NCBI RefSeq assembly: GCF_001984575.1
Contig: NZ_LZNS01000001.1
Coordinates: 5,191,677 to 5,255,676 of the forward strand
Direction: 5' to 3'
Origin: Streptomyces sp. MP131-18
GTDB lineage: Bacteria > Actinomycetota > Actinomycetes > Streptomycetales > Streptomycetaceae
DNA length: 64,000 nt
The notes below the pieces were generated by a model that did not search any database, had not been told where the DNA came from, and worked only from the letters and a program-made list of their open reading frames with translations. Below, in pieces: positions 50,856 through 60,232 of the stretch. Both the position numbers and the translations under genes were made by a program. The first letter of the stretch is position 1; each line of letters starts with the position of its first letter.

Positions 50856-51503
50856 ATGAACTCGAGCAGGTACGAATCCCTCACCGGCGCCGTCGGCCTC
50901 GACTTCCCCGAGTACGAGGCGCCCCCGCCCCAGCCCCTGGGGCTCGTCCAGCGCTGGCTTGCGGAAGCCGTCGATCATGGCGTTCGTGAGCCCCGCGCCA
51001 TGGCCCTCGCCACCGCGGACGCGCTCGGGCGCGCCTCCCACCGCATGGTGCACGCGACCGAACTGAGCGACCGCGGTGTCGTGTTCACCACGCACAGCAC
51101 CAGCCAGAAGAGCCGGGAGATGGACGCCACCGGCTGGGCGTCGGGCCTGCTGTACTGGCGGGAGACCAGCCAGCAGGTCGTCCTGTCCGGGCCGGTCGCC
51201 CGGCTCGGCGAGGCGGAGACGGACGCGCTGTGGGCGGCCAGACCCGTCCCGCTGCACGCCATGACGCACCTGTCCCACCAGAGCGAGCCGCTGCCCGACG
51301 CGGAGGCGCTTCGCGCGGCGGCCCGCCGGCTTGAGGCGGCGGGCACGCCGCTGCCCCGCCCGTCCCGGTTCGTCGGCTATCTGCTGGCCCCGGACGTCGT
51401 GGAGTTCTGGTCTGCCGGCCCCGACCGCCTGCACCGCCGACTGCGGTACGACCGGCAGGCGGGAAGTGCGGCGGGATGGCGGCCCGTGCGCTTGCAGCCC
51501 TGA
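50856..51503 (+). CDS. phzG: Phenazine oxidase PhzG (PNPOx-like flavoprotein)
   Basis: A 215-aa FMN enzyme of the pyridoxamine-phosphate-oxidase fold. It oxidises the unstable tricyclic intermediates to phenazine-1-carboxylate or -1,6-dicarboxylate. RAMALATADALGRASHRMVHATELSDRGVVFTT is the FMN-binding region and HSTSQKSREMDA a PhzG-typical loop; the ending VEFWSAGPDRLHRRLRY is that of the family. It starts 13 bases after the phzB stop and is followed by a strong terminator. Confidence 0.92.
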   Translation: MNSSRYESLTGAVGLDFPEYEAPPPQPLGLVQRWLAEAVDHGVREPRAMALATADALGRASHRMVHATELSDRGVVFTTHSTSQKSREMDATGWASGLLYWRETSQQVVLSGPVARLGEAETDALWAARPVPLHAMTHLSHQSEPLPDAEALRAAARRLEAAGTPLPRPSRFVGYLLAPDVVEFWSAGPDRLHRRLRYDRQAGSAAGWRPVRLQP

Positions 51504-51510
51504 CCGCGCT

Positions 51511-51547
51511 GGGCCTCCCGCGCCGCCTCCAGCGGCGCGGGAGGCCC
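51511..51547. terminator. Perfect 16-bp hairpin after phzG
   Basis: GGGCCTCCCGCGCCGC (51511-51526) and its exact complement (51532-51547) enclose CTCCA. It begins 7 bases after the phzG stop and faces the convergent StrR-like gene, so it can end both transcripts. Confidence 0.9.
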
Positions 51548-51579
51548 TGGACCGCCGTCCGGGGTCACCGGGCTCCCGG

Positions 51580-52623
51580 TCAGTCCCTTGGCTTCACCCG
51601 CAGCGCGAAGTCCCGCCAGGATTCGGCGTATTCGATGGCAAGCTCGTAGACGGCGTGCCGGCAGTGCAGGGGAACGCTGGGGACCAGCGTCTCCCTCTTC
51701 TCGGCCGACAGGGCGTTCGCGGCCAGAATGCGCAGCAGCAGGCGCCCAGGTTCCGAGTACTTGAGGGCCGGATCGCTCATCAGCCCGTCGAGCCGGTGGG
51801 CGGCTCCGCGTCGTGTCCTGGCCGGAAGCACGTCGGGAACGGCGTGAAGTAACGGCCTCGTCGGCCGGTCGTCCCGGGCCTGCCGCGGGGACGGCGGCCG
51901 GGAGGGCAGCGGGTCCTCACCGCGCCGCAGCCGTTCCCTGACATCCCGTGCCGTCCAGGGCGAGATGCCGGCCTCCCTGGCGATGGTGCGGAGCGAGGCC
52001 CCGGGATCGTCTCTGATCACTTCGGCGGCACGCATGCGCCCGGCCGCCCAGTCGACCGGCCGCACCCTGCCGTCGCGGCCCACCCGGACGGCGGCGTGGT
52101 GCACTTCCGCGCCCGCGTTACGGCGCAGAGCCCGGACCGTCTTCGTGGCCAGCGCCGTTATGGAGGCGACCACTCCGTCCGACCACTCGGGGTGGGACGC
52201 CAGGATGCGCCGCGCCGCGACGCTGCGTTCCGACAGGGTCAGGGGCAGGCCGTGGCGGGTGTTCCGCTCGACGGAGAGGGCGAACGCCTCGCTCTCTGCG
52301 CCGTCGAAGAACCGGACGGCTATCCACGATCTGCCCAGCTCGTCCGCCACCCGCAGGCGGTGCCGCCCGTCGATCACGCACATGGTGGGCCGGTGAACGA
52401 TGACGGGCGGCAACTCGTCCTCGGACTCGGCGAGAAGCCGCACATGCCGGGGGTCCTCGGGCAGGCTGCGAGGCGAATCAGCGGCTCTCAGCCTCGCGAT
52501 CGATACCCTTTCCGTCGCCGAGAGCACTCGCTCCCACCGGGCTCGGAGAAATGCGATATCGGTCCCGGACCGATCCGTCCCCGACGCGGCGGTGGCATCG
52601 CGGGGACAGCTCTCGTGCTTCAC
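51580..52623 (-). CDS. StrR-like pathway-specific activator (ParB-fold N-terminus)
   Basis: 347 aa. The ParB/sulfiredoxin-like N-terminal domain (PPVIVHRPTMCVIDGRHRLRVADELGR, EAFALSVERNTRHGLPL) is followed by an HTH region (ASHPEWSDGVVASITALATKTVRALRR; RVGRDGRVRPVDWAAGR; ASLRTIAREAGISPWTARDVRERL). This is the arrangement of StrR, NovG and Bbr, activators of antibiotic clusters. It very probably switches on the adjacent phenazine genes. The GTG at 52623 has AAGGAG 6 bases upstream. Confidence 0.85.
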   Translation of the reverse strand: MKHESCPRDATAASGTDRSGTDIAFLRARWERVLSATERVSIARLRAADSPRSLPEDPRHVRLLAESEDELPPVIVHRPTMCVIDGRHRLRVADELGRSWIAVRFFDGAESEAFALSVERNTRHGLPLTLSERSVAARRILASHPEWSDGVVASITALATKTVRALRRNAGAEVHHAAVRVGRDGRVRPVDWAAGRMRAAEVIRDDPGASLRTIAREAGISPWTARDVRERLRRGEDPLPSRPPSPRQARDDRPTRPLLHAVPDVLPARTRRGAAHRLDGLMSDPALKYSEPGRLLLRILAANALSAEKRETLVPSVPLHCRHAVYELAIEYAESWRDFALRVKPRD

Positions 52624-52786
52624 ACTCGGCTCCTTCTGGCTGCCGGGGTATGTCCGCTGGGCCGTACTGGTGATGACACGAGGCGGCGGCTGGAACGGTT
52701 CAATCCGAAACCAGTTGATGCGAAGAGCCGCCCCGGCAGCCGTCCGGCGCGGCAGCGACGCCGGCCCTGGCGGTCGGCCGGTGCGG

Positions 52787-53455
52787 TCACCCGGGCAGAC
52801 TGGGGCCCGCGGCCATCGCGCCGGTCACGAGGTGTCCCGATGGCTCCCTGAGCTCTTGCAGGATGTCGAAGAACCAGCTCAGATTCTCGTCGGCCCGCCA
52901 CCCGGCGATGGTCTGCCAGTGGGTGGTGACGCTCCAGATCTCAACGGTGTCCAGCTCGTTGTCCATGGGGGCCAGCGGGAAATCCCGCCGGAACGCGGCG
53001 TAATCCGCGATTTTTCCCTGCTTGATTTCGGTGACCGCGGCCTGTGCCGCTCGAAGGGTATAGCTCGCCGCGCCGCAGTAGGATTCCAGGAGCTGGGGAC
53101 TCGCGCAGCGGAAGAATGCACCGTAATACCGCGTGTTCCCCATCGCCCACTCCCGGTATCCCCGGTACCCCTCGCAGGTGAAGTTCAACTCCTCCTTCAA
53201 TTCCCGCGTCGCCCCCGTCCGCACGGCGGCGTACAGGTTCCCCGCCGCCAGGTCCCTGTCCTCCAGCGCCCCACCGGGCAGCGCGTTGAGGCCGCTGCCG
53301 TTCAAGCGCTTGCCCTGCCGGAGGATCGCCGATCCGGACTGGAAGAAGTGTCCGTTCACGTTCTTGCGTCCCATGAGGAATCTTCCGCCGCCGTCGTGTA
53401 CGACGGCGTATACGTAGGATTTCGGGCCACGGGGGCGCTTCTTCGGCGGCGGCAT
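52787..53455 (-). CDS. Nudix hydrolase-like protein
   Basis: 222 aa. SYVYAVVHDGGGRFLMGRKN begins a Nudix fold; the Nudix box is present in variant form, with ALPGGALEDRDLAAG followed by YAAVRTGATRELKEELNF (REL-EE core intact, but with about ten extra residues between the Gly/Glu half and the RExxEE half). The C-terminal part includes YYGAFFRCASPQLLESYCGAA. Substrates of this class are nucleoside diphosphate derivatives; which one is unknown. ATG 53455 has AGGAG 6 bases upstream. It is upstream of the StrR-like gene on the same strand. Confidence 0.75.
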   Translation of the reverse strand: MPPPKKRPRGPKSYVYAVVHDGGGRFLMGRKNVNGHFFQSGSAILRQGKRLNGSGLNALPGGALEDRDLAAGNLYAAVRTGATRELKEELNFTCEGYRGYREWAMGNTRYYGAFFRCASPQLLESYCGAASYTLRAAQAAVTEIKQGKIADYAAFRRDFPLAPMDNELDTVEIWSVTTHWQTIAGWRADENLSWFFDILQELREPSGHLVTGAMAAGPSLPG

Positions 53456-53759
53456 CGGATCTCCTGGTGGGAATGGGATCATGCGTGCGCGGCTTATCCG
53501 GAAGTCACTACCCCGTTCCGTCCGGGGACAAGCGCGAAGCAAGGGGCGTTGCCGTGGAACGGGCCGTGAAACGCATCGTGGGAATGTGTCCGGAAGTGCC
53601 TTCTTGCCTGCGCCGCATGCTTGCCTTCCGTGCCGCAGGACCGCGAGCATGCGGGAATCAAGGGAACAGGGGGCGGTGAAAGAGCCGCCGGGAGGGGGCG
53701 CGTGGCGAGTCCCGCGCGTCTGTCCGGGCCGCCTGTCTGATCAGGGACGAGGTCGCGAA
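53456..53759 (+). other. Intergenic region upstream of the giant-protein operon
   Basis: 304 bases between the divergent Nudix and DUF6603 genes, expected to hold both promoters. TCCGGAAGT occurs twice (53497-53505 and 53589-53597, 92 bases apart). No tRNA, clear -10/-35 pair or credible small gene is seen; the frame 53467-53679 has no ribosome site and no recognisable product. An in-frame GTG at 53676 could be a longer start for the DUF6603 gene. Confidence 0.6.
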
Positions 53760-56700
53760 GTGCCACGATCGGCCGGACAGGGCTCAGTCAATCTCGACGC
53801 TCTGGAAGCGCACATTCTGAGTTTGGGGCGCCCCCCGACGCTGAACGCGGCGGATGGCGCACTTCCCGCGCTGTTGTGCGACATGCTCGCCACGTTCCCC
53901 GGCGGCAGTTGCCGGGGCGTGGCCGGTTCCGGGGAACCGGAGTGGGACGACGGGCGCGCGACGCTGACCCTCCCACTCGCCTGCGACTCCTGTGCCTGGC
54001 CCGCCGGCTCGGGCCTGAACGTCGCGGTGACGGGTGTGACGGTGACCGTGACGAGCCGGGGTGTGGTCACCCTCGTGCTCAGCGGCGCGTTCGACGGCGT
54101 CGCGGTGACCTCGACCCTGACCGCGGACCCCGCCGGGTGGCTGGTCGCCGCGGTGCGACCGGTCCAGCCGGGGGCCTTCGCCGCCCAGTTGGAGGGGCTG
54201 GGCAGGCGCTTCGCCGGTGACGAGGTATGGCGGACGGTGCAGGACGGGCTGCGCGAGTTCGGGTTCGGGCCGAAGAACGTCGCCGGTTTCGACCTCCGCG
54301 TCGCGCGCACCGTGAAGGAGGGGGAAACCGGGCCGGTGGGCCCCTACCGGGTGACGTCCGCAGCAGTCGTGGCCGCACTCGACATCGGGGCGCTGCCGCT
54401 CGACATCGCCCTGTGGGCTCCCGACCTGTTCGTCACCGGCGCGCTGCGCGATCAGCGGCCGGTGCCCGTCCGTTCGCTGCTGGAGTCGCTGCACCTTCCC
54501 GCGGACGCGGTGCCCGACGTGGGCGGCGCCGTCAGCGAACTCTCGTTCGCCGCCCACCTCGGGTACGCGTACGTCCTGCGGACGCAGGTCACGGGGGAGT
54601 GGGGGATCGGCCCCCTCGCGGTCACGTCCCTGTCCCTGGAGCTGTTCCACGACAGCGTGGCGAAGTTCGCGTTCACCGTCCGGGGCACCGTGACGGTCGG
54701 ACCGTCCCTCGCCTTCGACGTCGTCGCCGCGCGCCGCGGCGGTGCGCAGGGCGAATGGGTCCTCGGCGGCGGCCTCGCCGCCGGCCGGTCCCTCGAAGTC
54801 GGCGCGCTGATCCAGGGCCTGGGGCTGGCGGACGTGCCGGAACCGGTCAGGACCATGGAACTGACCGGCCTTTCGCTCTCCCACACTGTCGGCACGCCCC
54901 ACTTCGACTTCGTCTGCGAGGGACACCTCACGATCGCGGACGGGATCACGGCCTCGCTGCGCGCGACGGTCACCTGGGACGGTTCCGGGGCGCGGTACGG
55001 CGGAACGCTGGAGATCGGCGACTACGTCTTCGGCCTCGTCTTCGACCGGGAGAGGTCCGGCAGCGACGTGTTCGCCGCCACCCTTCACGGTGCCCCGGAG
55101 GGCACCCAGCTGGTTCTGCGGGACTGGGTGGCGCACTTCTCCGCCGACCTGGCGGCAGATGTCCCCGACGGTCTGCGCATCGGCCTGAAGGACGCCAAGT
55201 TCGTGCGGATAAAGCCGGCGAACGGCCCGGCGCGGTTCGTCGTCGGTGTCGACCTCGCGGCGGCTTTCGACCTTTCCCGGCTTCCCCTGGTCGGCGGGTT
55301 CCTGGCGGCGGTCGGCGGCGACCTGGCCGTGGAGAACCTCCAAGTCCTCTACGGTTCCGGCGACCTGGACCGCCAGGCGGTCTCCCTGATCAACGGGCTC
55401 CTCGGGCAGGCGGGGGTGGTGCCCCTCCCGGAGGCCGGGCTGAAGCCGGGGGTGGCGGCGCTGGCGGACATGCGGATCGGGGGCGAGGCCGTTCCCATCG
55501 CCCTCGGCGTGCCGTCGACGAGCCCAGCTCCGGCGGGCGGCGACGGGCGGGCCCCGGCCCCGGAACCGCCGCCCGGCGACCAGCCGCCCGCCGACCAGCT
55601 GCCCGGCGACCAGCCGTCCGCGCCGGGCGGCCCGGCCTCGAACGGTCTGTGGGTGTCGGTGCAGAAGCAGATCGGCGTGGTGCAGATCAACCGCGTGGGC
55701 GTGCTGTACCAGCACAACGTGCTGTTGTTCGCGCTGGACGCGGGGGTCACGATCGGGCCGCTGTCCCTGTCGCTGGACGGCCTGGCGGTGGGCTCGCCGC
55801 TGGACAGGTTCGCGCCGACGTTCCGCCTGGACGGGCTCGGACTTGCCTATACCGCCCCGCCGGTGGAGATCTCCGGGGCCCTGCTGCACCTCCCCGAGGA
55901 CCGGCTTCCCCAGGAGGTGGCGTTCCAGTACGACGGCACGGCGACGGTGGCCCTGCCGAGCTTCTCGCTGGCGGCCGTCGGCTCCTACGCACAGCTGAAG
56001 GACGGCCGGCCCTCGCTGTTCGTCTTCGCCCAGCTGGAGGCGCCCCTCGGCGGCCCGCCGCCGGTGCTGGTCACCGGGCTGATGGCCGGGTTCGGCTTCA
56101 ACCGGGAGCTGGCCCTGCCGACTCCGGGGGAAGTGACCGGCTTCCCGCTCCTCAGCCTCCACAAGCAGGGCCCGGATTCGGGCGGGCACAAACCCTTCCA
56201 CGTGCTGGACGTCCTGGAGGGGCGGGAGCCGGCGGTCCCCGGCGGCCGCGCCCGGCCCTGGATCGCCCCCCGCGAGGGCTCGTACTGGCTGGGCCTCGGG
56301 GTGGAGTTCACCGTGGCCGAGGTGGTGAACGCCAAGGTGCTGCTGGCCGCCGAGTTCGGTCAGGAACTGGCGTTCGCCGTGCTGGGGATCGCGACCCTGC
56401 AACTGCCGCTGCCCGCCGAGTCCGCCGGCCGTACCTACGTCTACGCCGAGCTGGGCCTGGAAGCCGTCCTCCGGCCCACCCGCGGCAGCTTCGAGCTGTC
56501 CGCCCAGTTGTCCCCGGCCTCCTACGTGCTGACACCCTCCTGCCACCTGACCGGCGGGTTCGCCTGCGCCGTGTGGTTCGGGCCCAGCCCCAACGCCGGG
56601 CAGTTCGTGATCAGCCTCGGCGGCTACCATCCGGCGTTCCGGCGCCCCTCCCACTACCCGGTGGTGCCGCGGCTCGGTATCGACTGGGCGGTGAGCGACG

Positions 56701-57863
56701 CCGTCTCCCTCAGGGCGGAGGCGTATCTCGCCCTCACCCCGTCGTGCGTCATGGCGGGCTACCGGCTGCACGCCGTCTTCCACGCGGGGGGCATACAGGC
56801 GTGGTTCACGGCCCAGGCGGATCTGCTGCTGTCCTGGCGGCCGTTCGCCTACACCGCGCGCGTCGCGGTCAGCATCGGCGCTTCGTACAGTCTCCACCTG
56901 GGGCCCCTGCACCTGTCGTTCAGCGGCTCGGTGGGCGCCACCCTCAACCTGTGGGGGCCGCCGACCGGCGGCACCGTCACCGTCCACCTCCCCATCCACT
57001 CCATCACCATCGGCTTCGGCCCCGGGCCCGCCGCCACCGACGGCGAGGCACTGGGCTGGTCCGAGTTCGGCAGCATGCTGCCCAAGCCGGAGGACGTCGT
57101 CACCATCGCGCCGGTCAACGGCGTCGACAAGACCGTCCCCGACACCGACACCGACACCGGAGCCGGCCATGGCGACGGCGGCACGGTGTGGCTCGTCCGG
57201 GCCCGCGACCTGCGCTTCTTCACCCAGTCCGCCCTGCCGGCCAGCCACCTGCGGGTGGGCGACGCGCCGCTCTCCCCGCCCGGGTCCGACGACGGCCCGC
57301 TGGTCGACATCCGGCCCATGAACCGTTCCGGGCTCGTCGGCGAGCACCGCCTGAAGCTGTACCGCGGGAACGAGCCCGCGCCGACGGACGGCTGGACGAT
57401 GACCGCCCGCACCAGAAACCTGCCGGCGTCGCTGTGGGGCGCCCCGCCGGTTCCGTTCAGCCACACCCCGACCGCGCCCAGCGCCGACGTGCTCCCCGAC
57501 CGGCCGGTCGGCTGGGATGTCCAGGCACCGCGACCGCGACTGGCCCCCTCGCGGGGGGTCTTCCCGCTCAGTGAGTACAGCGAGGACGAACTACCGCCCG
57601 GCCTCTCCCCGCTGCCCCGGCAGCCCGACGTCAACGGCGGCTTCGCCGGAACGCCCGACTCCTCCAGCGTGGATCTCATCGGCCGGGCCGACCGGGGGGC
57701 CGCGAAGGACGGGCGGGACCAGGTGTACGCGGCCCTGGCCGAGGCCGGGCTGCTCTCCGGCCCCAACGACGCCCTGACCGGCCTGGCGGCAAACGCGGGT
57801 CACCTCTACGGCCAGGCGCCCATGACCTGGACTTCGCCGCAGGACGCAGGGAGCAGGACATGA
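53760..57863 (+). CDS. Giant DUF6603-family protein
   Basis: 1367 aa, no known function. The C-terminal half carries the blocks I associate with DUF6603: FVISLGGYHPAFRRPSHYPV, ALTPSCVMAGYRLHAVF, WRPFAYTARVAVSIGASYSL and GATLNLWGPPTGGTVTVHLP. Much of the chain alternates short amphipathic strands, so an extended beta structure is likely. Around residue 590-630 is a Pro-rich linker with repeated GDQPP units. There is no signal peptide or membrane helix. GTG 53760 follows GAGG at 7 bases; GTG 53676 is an alternative. It is the first of three coupled genes (ATGA overlap with the next). Confidence 0.8.
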   Translation: MPRSAGQGSVNLDALEAHILSLGRPPTLNAADGALPALLCDMLATFPGGSCRGVAGSGEPEWDDGRATLTLPLACDSCAWPAGSGLNVAVTGVTVTVTSRGVVTLVLSGAFDGVAVTSTLTADPAGWLVAAVRPVQPGAFAAQLEGLGRRFAGDEVWRTVQDGLREFGFGPKNVAGFDLRVARTVKEGETGPVGPYRVTSAAVVAALDIGALPLDIALWAPDLFVTGALRDQRPVPVRSLLESLHLPADAVPDVGGAVSELSFAAHLGYAYVLRTQVTGEWGIGPLAVTSLSLELFHDSVAKFAFTVRGTVTVGPSLAFDVVAARRGGAQGEWVLGGGLAAGRSLEVGALIQGLGLADVPEPVRTMELTGLSLSHTVGTPHFDFVCEGHLTIADGITASLRATVTWDGSGARYGGTLEIGDYVFGLVFDRERSGSDVFAATLHGAPEGTQLVLRDWVAHFSADLAADVPDGLRIGLKDAKFVRIKPANGPARFVVGVDLAAAFDLSRLPLVGGFLAAVGGDLAVENLQVLYGSGDLDRQAVSLINGLLGQAGVVPLPEAGLKPGVAALADMRIGGEAVPIALGVPSTSPAPAGGDGRAPAPEPPPGDQPPADQLPGDQPSAPGGPASNGLWVSVQKQIGVVQINRVGVLYQHNVLLFALDAGVTIGPLSLSLDGLAVGSPLDRFAPTFRLDGLGLAYTAPPVEISGALLHLPEDRLPQEVAFQYDGTATVALPSFSLAAVGSYAQLKDGRPSLFVFAQLEAPLGGPPPVLVTGLMAGFGFNRELALPTPGEVTGFPLLSLHKQGPDSGGHKPFHVLDVLEGREPAVPGGRARPWIAPREGSYWLGLGVEFTVAEVVNAKVLLAAEFGQELAFAVLGIATLQLPLPAESAGRTYVYAELGLEAVLRPTRGSFELSAQLSPASYVLTPSCHLTGGFACAVWFGPSPNAGQFVISLGGYHPAFRRPSHYPVVPRLGIDWAVSDAVSLRAEAYLALTPSCVMAGYRLHAVFHAGGIQAWFTAQADLLLSWRPFAYTARVAVSIGASYSLHLGPLHLSFSGSVGATLNLWGPPTGGTVTVHLPIHSITIGFGPGPAATDGEALGWSEFGSMLPKPEDVVTIAPVNGVDKTVPDTDTDTGAGHGDGGTVWLVRARDLRFFTQSALPASHLRVGDAPLSPPGSDDGPLVDIRPMNRSGLVGEHRLKLYRGNEPAPTDGWTMTARTRNLPASLWGAPPVPFSHTPTAPSADVLPDRPVGWDVQAPRPRLAPSRGVFPLSEYSEDELPPGLSPLPRQPDVNGGFAGTPDSSSVDLIGRADRGAAKDGRDQVYAALAEAGLLSGPNDALTGLAANAGHLYGQAPMTWTSPQDAGSRT

Positions 57864-60232
57864 GCCCGAGCCCGCAGCACCCGGCCCGCGACGCGATCCC
57901 CCTGGGCGACGTCGAGTTGCACGACAACTACCTGCCCGCCCTCCCCGCGGGCGACTACCGCATCGAGGCCGGCCACGTGCTGCGCACCGGCCCGGACGAG
58001 GGCGCCCCGGTCGTCGGCGACGCGTTCCGGGCTGTGCAGCGGTTCACCGTCCGCGCCCCGCAGGTGGCGATCGACACCAACGCGGTGGTCGCCAGGCAGC
58101 CGCCCGACGCGTCGAGCGGTAGGTTCGCCGAGGTCCTGCCGCACGTGGTGCTGGGCGACCCGACGCTCCCGTGGGAGCGCCCGATGAGCGGACCCGGCAC
58201 GTCGCGCGAAACGCCGTGGCTGGCGCTGCTGGTCCTCACCGACGACCAGCTGGTCGGCGGCACCGCCGCGCCGACCCGCACCATCTCCGCCACCGTCCAG
58301 GACTTCCTGGCCGACGACGCCGACGTGCTCAAACCCGAGCTGACGGTGGAGAGCGACATCGGGCCCGGCGATCCCTGCGCGTACATACAGGTCGCGGCCA
58401 CGGCGTTCCCCGCGGTGGCGCCGCGCCTGGACGAGCTGCGGTTCCTGGCGCACTGCCGGGGCGCCAACACTGGTGACCGGCCCATCCTGGGCATCCAGGA
58501 GGACGGGCTGTTCTCCGTCGTCGTCGCAGGCGGCTTCCCGGCCGCGCCCCCGCCCGGCTCCGACGCCGGCAGCGGGATCAGGAACGTCGTGCACCTGGTC
58601 TCCGTGGAGGGCCACGAGAAGGTTCTGGTGGCCGACCCGGACCTCCGGGGCCGCACGTCGGTGGCACTGCTGTCCCTGTGCAGCTGGTCGTTCCTGGCCC
58701 ACCCGGACCGGCAGGCCGACTTCACCGGCCTCGCCGAAGGACTCACCCGCACCCCGGACGGCGCCCGGGCCGGGCGAGAGGAGATGTGGCTGCGGCTGCC
58801 CTCCCCCTACGAGGACACCGACGCCGTCCCGGCCCCCCGGCGGCACGTGGCCCGCAGGCTCAACGACGGCTATGTGCCGCTGCCTTACCGCATCCGGTCG
58901 GGCGAGACCACCTACGGCTGGTACCGGGGCCCGTTCACGCCCGTCGTGCCCCCGCGCACCGACCGGGCGGCGCAGGCCACCACCGCCGACGCGCTCCTCG
59001 CCTACGACCCCGCCCGGGGCAGCTTCGATACCTCGCTGGCCACCGCGTTCGAAACCGGACGGGCCATCGCCCTGGCCGACGCCGCCTTCGCGCAGCACCT
59101 GCTCGCCTTCAGACACGCCGTCCGGCAGGTGGTCGACACCCTTCACCACCAGGCCACCAGCACCCACCTGTCGCCGGGCGGCGCCGGGCGGCAGCGGCCG
59201 GGGACCGCGCCCGCGGCGTTCGGCACCCTCCTCGACGGCCACCTGCTCACCGCCCTCGGCGCACCGCCGGGCAGGCCCCGCGACCCGTGGACCCCGCCCG
59301 CGCCCGCCGCGCCGCCGGCCGACCCCGCCCGGGAACTCGACGCCTTCCTGCGCTCCGAGGCCACCCGGGCCGCCCTCACGGCGGCACTGGCCGAGGATGA
59401 CGGCCTCCGGGAGCACTTCGGCCGGGTCGCCGACTGGCTCGGACAGCTGCTGCTGCTCAGACCCGTGCCGTTCAGCCACCTGGTGCCCGATCAGCGGATG
59501 CTGCCGCAGGAGTCGGTGCGCTTCTTCCACACCGACCCCAACTGGCTGGACGCCCTGGTCTCCGGTGCCCTGGCCGTCGGCACCCAGTCCAGCCGCGACA
59601 CCCTTCAGGACCGGACCGTGACCGCTGCCATCCGGGTGGCGGCGGCCGACGAGGCGGCGGGGCACCGCGAAGCGCGGCGCGGCGGCCCGGCCGCGGAGAC
59701 GGCGGACACGGCGGGCCCGGCCCTCGGCCCCGGCTGCGGCCTGTTGCTGCGCTCGGCACTCGTCTCCGGCTGGCCGAACCTCGCCGTACGCGCCTACGAC
59801 CCGGCCGGCGGACTCCTGCCGGTCCTTCGGATGGACCACCTCTCGCCCACCGTGCTGCTGTGCCTGTTCAGCGGTCTGCCCGCGGCGGTCGAAATCAGCG
59901 AGCCCCAGGAGGGCTTCCGGTTCGGCGTCGAGGACCACGGCCTGATCCCGCTGCGGAACGTGCTGCGGCCCCCGCACTCCCCCCGAGGGCTGCCGCTCGG
60001 CGAACAGATCGCCCCCGGCCTCGACTTCCCCGTCCTCGACCACCTGCGCCGCGCCCCCGACCCGAACGTCAGGACCCTCGACATCGGCTCGCTCGTCACT
60101 GCGCTGGCAACCGCCCTGAACGCCGCGCACGGCACCGCGGTCGGCCCGATCGGCCCCGCCGACCTGGCCATGCACATGGTCAGGGTCCCCGAGGCCATCC
60201 GCTTCAACGGCCCCGAAGGAGACCGCGGATGA
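57860..60232 (+). CDS. 790-aa protein of unknown function, second of the giant-protein operon
   Basis: No known domain, signal peptide or membrane segment. The N-terminal part reads LPAGDYRIEAGHVLRT and WLALLVLTDDQL; the middle has LNDGYVPLPYRIRSGETTYGWYRGPFTP; the C-terminal region has the distinctive FSHLVPDQRMLPQESVRFFH followed by DPNWLDALVSGAL, and ends with a helical segment including TVLLCLFSGLPAAVEISEPQEGFRFGVED. These blocks look conserved rather than random, which suggests a widespread uncharacterised family. The ATG overlaps the DUF6603 stop, and its own stop overlaps the next ATG. Confidence 0.75.
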   Translation: MSPSPQHPARDAIPLGDVELHDNYLPALPAGDYRIEAGHVLRTGPDEGAPVVGDAFRAVQRFTVRAPQVAIDTNAVVARQPPDASSGRFAEVLPHVVLGDPTLPWERPMSGPGTSRETPWLALLVLTDDQLVGGTAAPTRTISATVQDFLADDADVLKPELTVESDIGPGDPCAYIQVAATAFPAVAPRLDELRFLAHCRGANTGDRPILGIQEDGLFSVVVAGGFPAAPPPGSDAGSGIRNVVHLVSVEGHEKVLVADPDLRGRTSVALLSLCSWSFLAHPDRQADFTGLAEGLTRTPDGARAGREEMWLRLPSPYEDTDAVPAPRRHVARRLNDGYVPLPYRIRSGETTYGWYRGPFTPVVPPRTDRAAQATTADALLAYDPARGSFDTSLATAFETGRAIALADAAFAQHLLAFRHAVRQVVDTLHHQATSTHLSPGGAGRQRPGTAPAAFGTLLDGHLLTALGAPPGRPRDPWTPPAPAAPPADPARELDAFLRSEATRAALTAALAEDDGLREHFGRVADWLGQLLLLRPVPFSHLVPDQRMLPQESVRFFHTDPNWLDALVSGALAVGTQSSRDTLQDRTVTAAIRVAAADEAAGHREARRGGPAAETADTAGPALGPGCGLLLRSALVSGWPNLAVRAYDPAGGLLPVLRMDHLSPTVLLCLFSGLPAAVEISEPQEGFRFGVEDHGLIPLRNVLRPPHSPRGLPLGEQIAPGLDFPVLDHLRRAPDPNVRTLDIGSLVTALATALNAAHGTAVGPIGPADLAMHMVRVPEAIRFNGPEGDRG

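Noticed and set aside
53467..53679. A 70-codon frame upstream of the DUF6603 gene
   Set aside because: No ribosome site and an Arg-rich random-looking product.
53784..57464. A 1226-codon open frame on the minus strand opposite the DUF6603 gene
   Set aside because: Its product is a compositional mirror (Gly/Arg/Glu/His-rich without structure), whereas the plus-strand frame shows conserved blocks and couples to the next genes.
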